A stretch of 64,000 bases of DNA from Rhizophagus clarus (taxonomy: Eukaryota > Glomeromycota > Glomeromycetes > Glomerales > Glomeraceae). Location: assembly GCA_015698045.1 (NCBI GenBank), contig BLAL01000276.1, forward strand, positions 1-64,000, given 5' to 3'. Positions 61,201 to 64,000 of this stretch are shown one piece after another (within the stretch, counting starts at the first letter, position 1; every line of letters starts with the position of its first letter). Both the position numbers and the translations under genes were made by a program. The notes beneath the pieces were generated by a model. The model was given only the letters and a program-made list of their open reading frames with translations. It was not told the DNA's origin and ran no database searches.

Positions 61201-62491
61201 AATAGCAGCTGAAAAAGAACATTTAGATGCTCAATATCAACTTGGATGTTGTTATAATTTTGGAATTGGAACTGAAATTGATAAAACAAAAGCATTTGAA
61301 TTATATAAAATAGCAGCTGAAAAAGAACATTTAGATGCTCAATATCAACTTGGATGTTGTTATAATTTTGGAATTGGAACTGAAATTGATAAAACAAAAG
61401 CATTTGAATTATACAAAATAGCAGCTGAAAAAGAACATTTAGATGCTCAATATCAACTTGGATATTATTATTATCACGGAATTGGAATTGAAGTTAATAC
61501 AACAAAAGCATTTGAATTATATAAAATAGCAGCTGAAAAAGAACATTTAGATGCTCAATACCAACTTGGATATTGTTATCATTATGGAATTGGAACTGAA
61601 ATTAATCAAACAAAAGCATTTAAATTATATGAAATAGCATCAGAAAAAGATGATTTAAATGCTCAACATCAACTTGGTCATTGTTATCACTATGGAATTG
61701 GAACTGAAATTAATAAAACAAAAGCATTTAAATTTTATGAAATAGCATCAGAAAAAGGTTATTTAAATGCTCAATATCAACTTGGATATTGTTATCACTA
61801 TGGAATTGGAACTGAAATTAATGAAACAAAAGCATTTGAATTATATAAGATAGCATCAGAAAAAGGTCATTTAGATGCTCAATATCTACTTGGATATTGT
61901 TATTATCACGGAATTGGAACTGAAGTTAATGAAACAAAAGCATTTAAATTATGTGAAATAGTAGCAGAAAAAGACCATTTAATTGCTCAATATCAGCTTG
62001 GAGATTGCTATCGATATGGAATTGGAATTGAAGTTAATGAAAAAAAAGCATTTGAATTATATAAAATAGCAGCTGAAAAAGAATATTTAAATGCTCAATA
62101 TCAACTTGGATATTGTTACCAATATCAAATTGGAACTGTATTTAACGCAACAAAAGCATTTGAATTATATAAAATAGCAGCTGAAAAAGAACATTTAGAT
62201 GCTCAATATCAACTTGGACGTTGTTATCAATATGCAATTGGAACTGAAATTAATGAAAAAAAAGCATTTAAATTGTATAAAATAGCAGCTGAAAGAGGTA
62301 ATTTAAGTGCTCAAAATCATCTTGGATATTGTTATCAATATGGAATTGGAACTGAAGTTAATAAAGTCAAAGCATTTGAATTGTGCCAAGAGGCAGCTGG
62401 AAAAGGACATATTATTGCACAATGTAATCTTAAATTCCTACATGAAGGTAGTGAAGATAATGGTGAAGATGCAGAAAGGGATCAATTCTAA
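58205..62491 (+). CDS. Protein kinase with long Sel1 array (1329 aa)
   Basis: Exons are 58205-58447, 58530-58602, 58672-58844, 58923-59253 and 59322-62491, all in phase. Intron 2 has a GC donor (GCAAGT at 58603). The kinase has loop GSGTYG (44-49), Lys66, HRDL 160-163 followed by HSDN, DFG 179-181, FIDPKSL for APE and closing [10 protein letters not shown]. The linker carries two copies of a [12 protein letters not shown] segment (near 59640 and 59890) within N/D-rich repeats. The GLFYYYGIG lead-in and about 20 Sel1 repeats follow from residue 560 on. Four consecutive repeats (60995-61426) are almost identical at DNA level. It is the largest and apparently most recently expanded member. All catalytic motifs are present, so it is probably active. 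Confidence 0.9.
60995..61426 (+). repeat. Four near-identical 108-bp Sel1 repeat units
   Basis: Units start at 60995, 61103, 61211 and 61319, each 108 bp (36 codons), encoding [20 protein letters not shown] and then [10 protein letters not shown](Y/L)YKIAA. They differ by very few bases. The following units (61427 on) are similar but diverged. This indicates recent unequal exchange or slippage of whole structural repeats. Confidence 0.95.
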
Positions 62492-63930
62492 CTTTTAATG
62501 GTACAATAGTTGATAATTTTGTTTACAAGCAGAATTTATTATTCATAATGTTATTTGATATTTAATGTATTTGCTTTATTGACTGTAATACCATTACTTA
62601 TTAATGTTAAATTGCAAATATAATTGCAAAATACTATGAAATTTATTAAAAAAAAAATTATAAATCTTTAAAGTGGTAATTTAATTAAAAATGATTAAAA
62701 AAACTTTTTTTTTCTTATTGCAAAAATAAAATGTTTTTTATTAAAAATGATATAAAAAGAATTATTTGTTTTTTTTATTAAAAACGATCAAAAAAAAATT
62801 GTTTTTTACTGTAAAACAATTTTGTTTAAATAGTCTTTTTATAAAAAAAACTGATTGATACCAAATTGAAATATGTGCTAAGTTTTTTTTTACTATAGCG
62901 ACTATTTTAAATGATCAGCTTTTTTAATAATAGTGTAGTTAGCCAAAAAATTCAGCCGAAGGTGCAGTCTATTCATCACACCATACATGTGATAAACAGC
63001 GTGGACTGGTCTAGACCTATCCTTTTTTGGTATAAATATATATGTCGATCATTAACCAGCAATAAATGTCATGTCAGTGTTACTCTGGTCAGTTCATCGA
63101 TCAGGTAACTATGACTTGGAGACAGGGATGCAATAGATATGTCTCAAGTCCAATTAACAAGACACACTATTCACAAAGGAACAGTTCGTTTATAAGGTAA
63201 AAGAGTTTATTTATTAATTATATGAACTTGTTATTATAACTTTGTTATTACACTCTCTGATATATTTCAACTAAAAAAAAATTTCAGGATATTTATACAA
63301 AATAAAATATATTTAAAAATATAACAAATAAATCTAATATATCAAATAAAACTAATAAATCAAATAAATAAAATAAATCAATTAAATCAAATAAATCAGA
63401 TAAATCAAATAAAACTGATATATCAAATAAATCGGAAATATCAAAAATAACAGGCTATGATGGCTTTGGTTTAGGCGGCTCTATATACTTTGTCACAATG
63501 TCACGTGATTACTACGCTAACAGTTCTCCTCTTCTTTAGTTTGAACTCCGTTGAAAACTCTTCTTTTTACACTACACACCCAACCCGCTAGTACATGTGG
63601 GTCACTCGTGATATACCAAGCTAAGAGACCCCCAAAGGGAATTCGTGCCGAAGCCCAAAATTAGCGAGGCATAGAAGCTGATCATTTTGGCCAGGAATGA
63701 CCGAGTATGTGTGACGGCAATTTTGTGTTGATGATGGACTCATATTTATACCAATTTTTGAATTTGTTAGAATTATGGGATTGGAAATTAGTGGAAAAGT
63801 GTTGGTAAATTCTGATAAAATTCGGTTTGATTTTTGGTGGTAATTTCTGGGAAGTTTCATCATTTAAATTTTCATCAATGTCGCACTATCTCAAAATCAT
63901 TTTCATCTTTTTTTCTTCATTAATTTTCAA
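62492..63930. other. 3' spacer with simple repeats
   Basis: 62640-62850 is rich in A and T homopolymers with TTAAAAA(T/C)GAT(C/A)AAAAAAA-type repeats. 63330-63450 is an (AAATAAATC)n-like simple repeat. Minus-strand 63621-63863 has an 80-codon frame with no recognisable domain. The less AT-rich segment 63470-63870 just before the start at 63932 may be a promoter region. Confidence 0.45.
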
Positions 63931-63931
63931 T

Positions 63932-64000
63932 ATGACTCGCACTGATACCAATGTTACTCGTCGAAAACTTCGCAGTTCGCGCACCTCTCGAGGCCAAAAT
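63932..64000 (+). CDS. Probable 5' end of a gene running off the window
   Basis: An ATG at 63932 opens a frame to the end of the window (23 codons, MTRTDTNVTRRKLRSSRTSR...). It is Arg/Ser/Thr-rich, and codon use here has more G and C than the spacers. A pyrimidine-rich stretch (CATCTTTTTTTCTTCATT) precedes it, as is common at fungal gene starts. Too short to identify. Confidence 0.35.
   Translation, partial: MTRTDTNVTRRKLRSSRTSRGQN

Noticed and set aside
60972-61403. 143-codon minus-strand frame with internal repeats
   Set aside because: It is antisense to the four near-identical Sel1 units. The plus frame has clear homology.
63000-63230. Possible retroelement remnant at the right edge
   Set aside because: No recognisable protein motif or terminal repeat could be found; the less AT-rich composition alone is not evidence.

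Overview
The window looks like nuclear DNA of an arbuscular mycorrhizal fungus (Glomeromycotina), most like Rhizophagus irregularis. It is very AT-rich, with long A and T runs. Genes have short GT-AG introns. Fused kinase-Sel1 genes are amplified, and Tnp2- and Plavaka-type DNA transposases are abundant. The species call is inference; no search was run.

The backbone is a cluster of paralogues built from Sel1-like repeats (about 36-residue alpha-helical repeats). Four kinase-Sel1 genes can be followed through all five exons: 16341-19340 (minus, 879 aa), 43269-45625 (plus, 681 aa), 50193-53216 (plus, 902 aa) and 58205-62491 (plus, 1329 aa). A fifth copy (21767-24353, continuing at 37338-37707) is a pseudogene split by a transposon. 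All five share the same intron positions, including one that cuts the catalytic loop directly after HRDL. Two single-exon genes (12860-15232 minus, 54247-57135 plus) have Sel1 repeats behind a shared N-terminal domain and no kinase. Together they look like a family of signalling scaffolds with variable repeat numbers, still undergoing repeat duplication and probably gene conversion.

1-12.8 kb: a polyQ/zinc-knuckle gene (minus), a decayed Tnp2/CACTA-like transposase (2435-5682 minus), a two-exon SANT-like gene with an RS-rich tail (6456-7081 minus), a 36-bp minisatellite, and an intact six-exon gene of unknown function with a Lys-Glu dipeptide tract (10778-12111 plus).

12.8-24.3 kb: a Sel1 protein, then two kinase-Sel1 genes transcribed away from each other.

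24.35-37.34 kb: a nested insertion inside the fifth kinase-Sel1 gene. The outer unit (about 13 kb between matching inverted ends) holds a Plavaka-like transposase and a second, unidentified multi-exon gene. Inside it lies a 6.39 kb unit (26852-33241) with CCC-TATAAAAA type ends and a 3-bp target duplication. That inner unit carries the strangest feature here: about 29 tandem units of roughly 110 bp, each with several palindromes and with splice-acceptor and splice-donor-like signals around a 25-40 bp core.

37.7-43.2 kb: mostly non-coding. It includes a short non-autonomous element that has inserted into another copy of itself in inverted orientation, both with 3-bp duplications.

43.2-62.5 kb: the main plus-strand run of kinase-Sel1 and Sel1 genes, interrupted by a tandem pair of two-exon membrane protein genes (46213-46950, 48768-49513). 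The window ends in the probable first codons of another gene (63932 onward).
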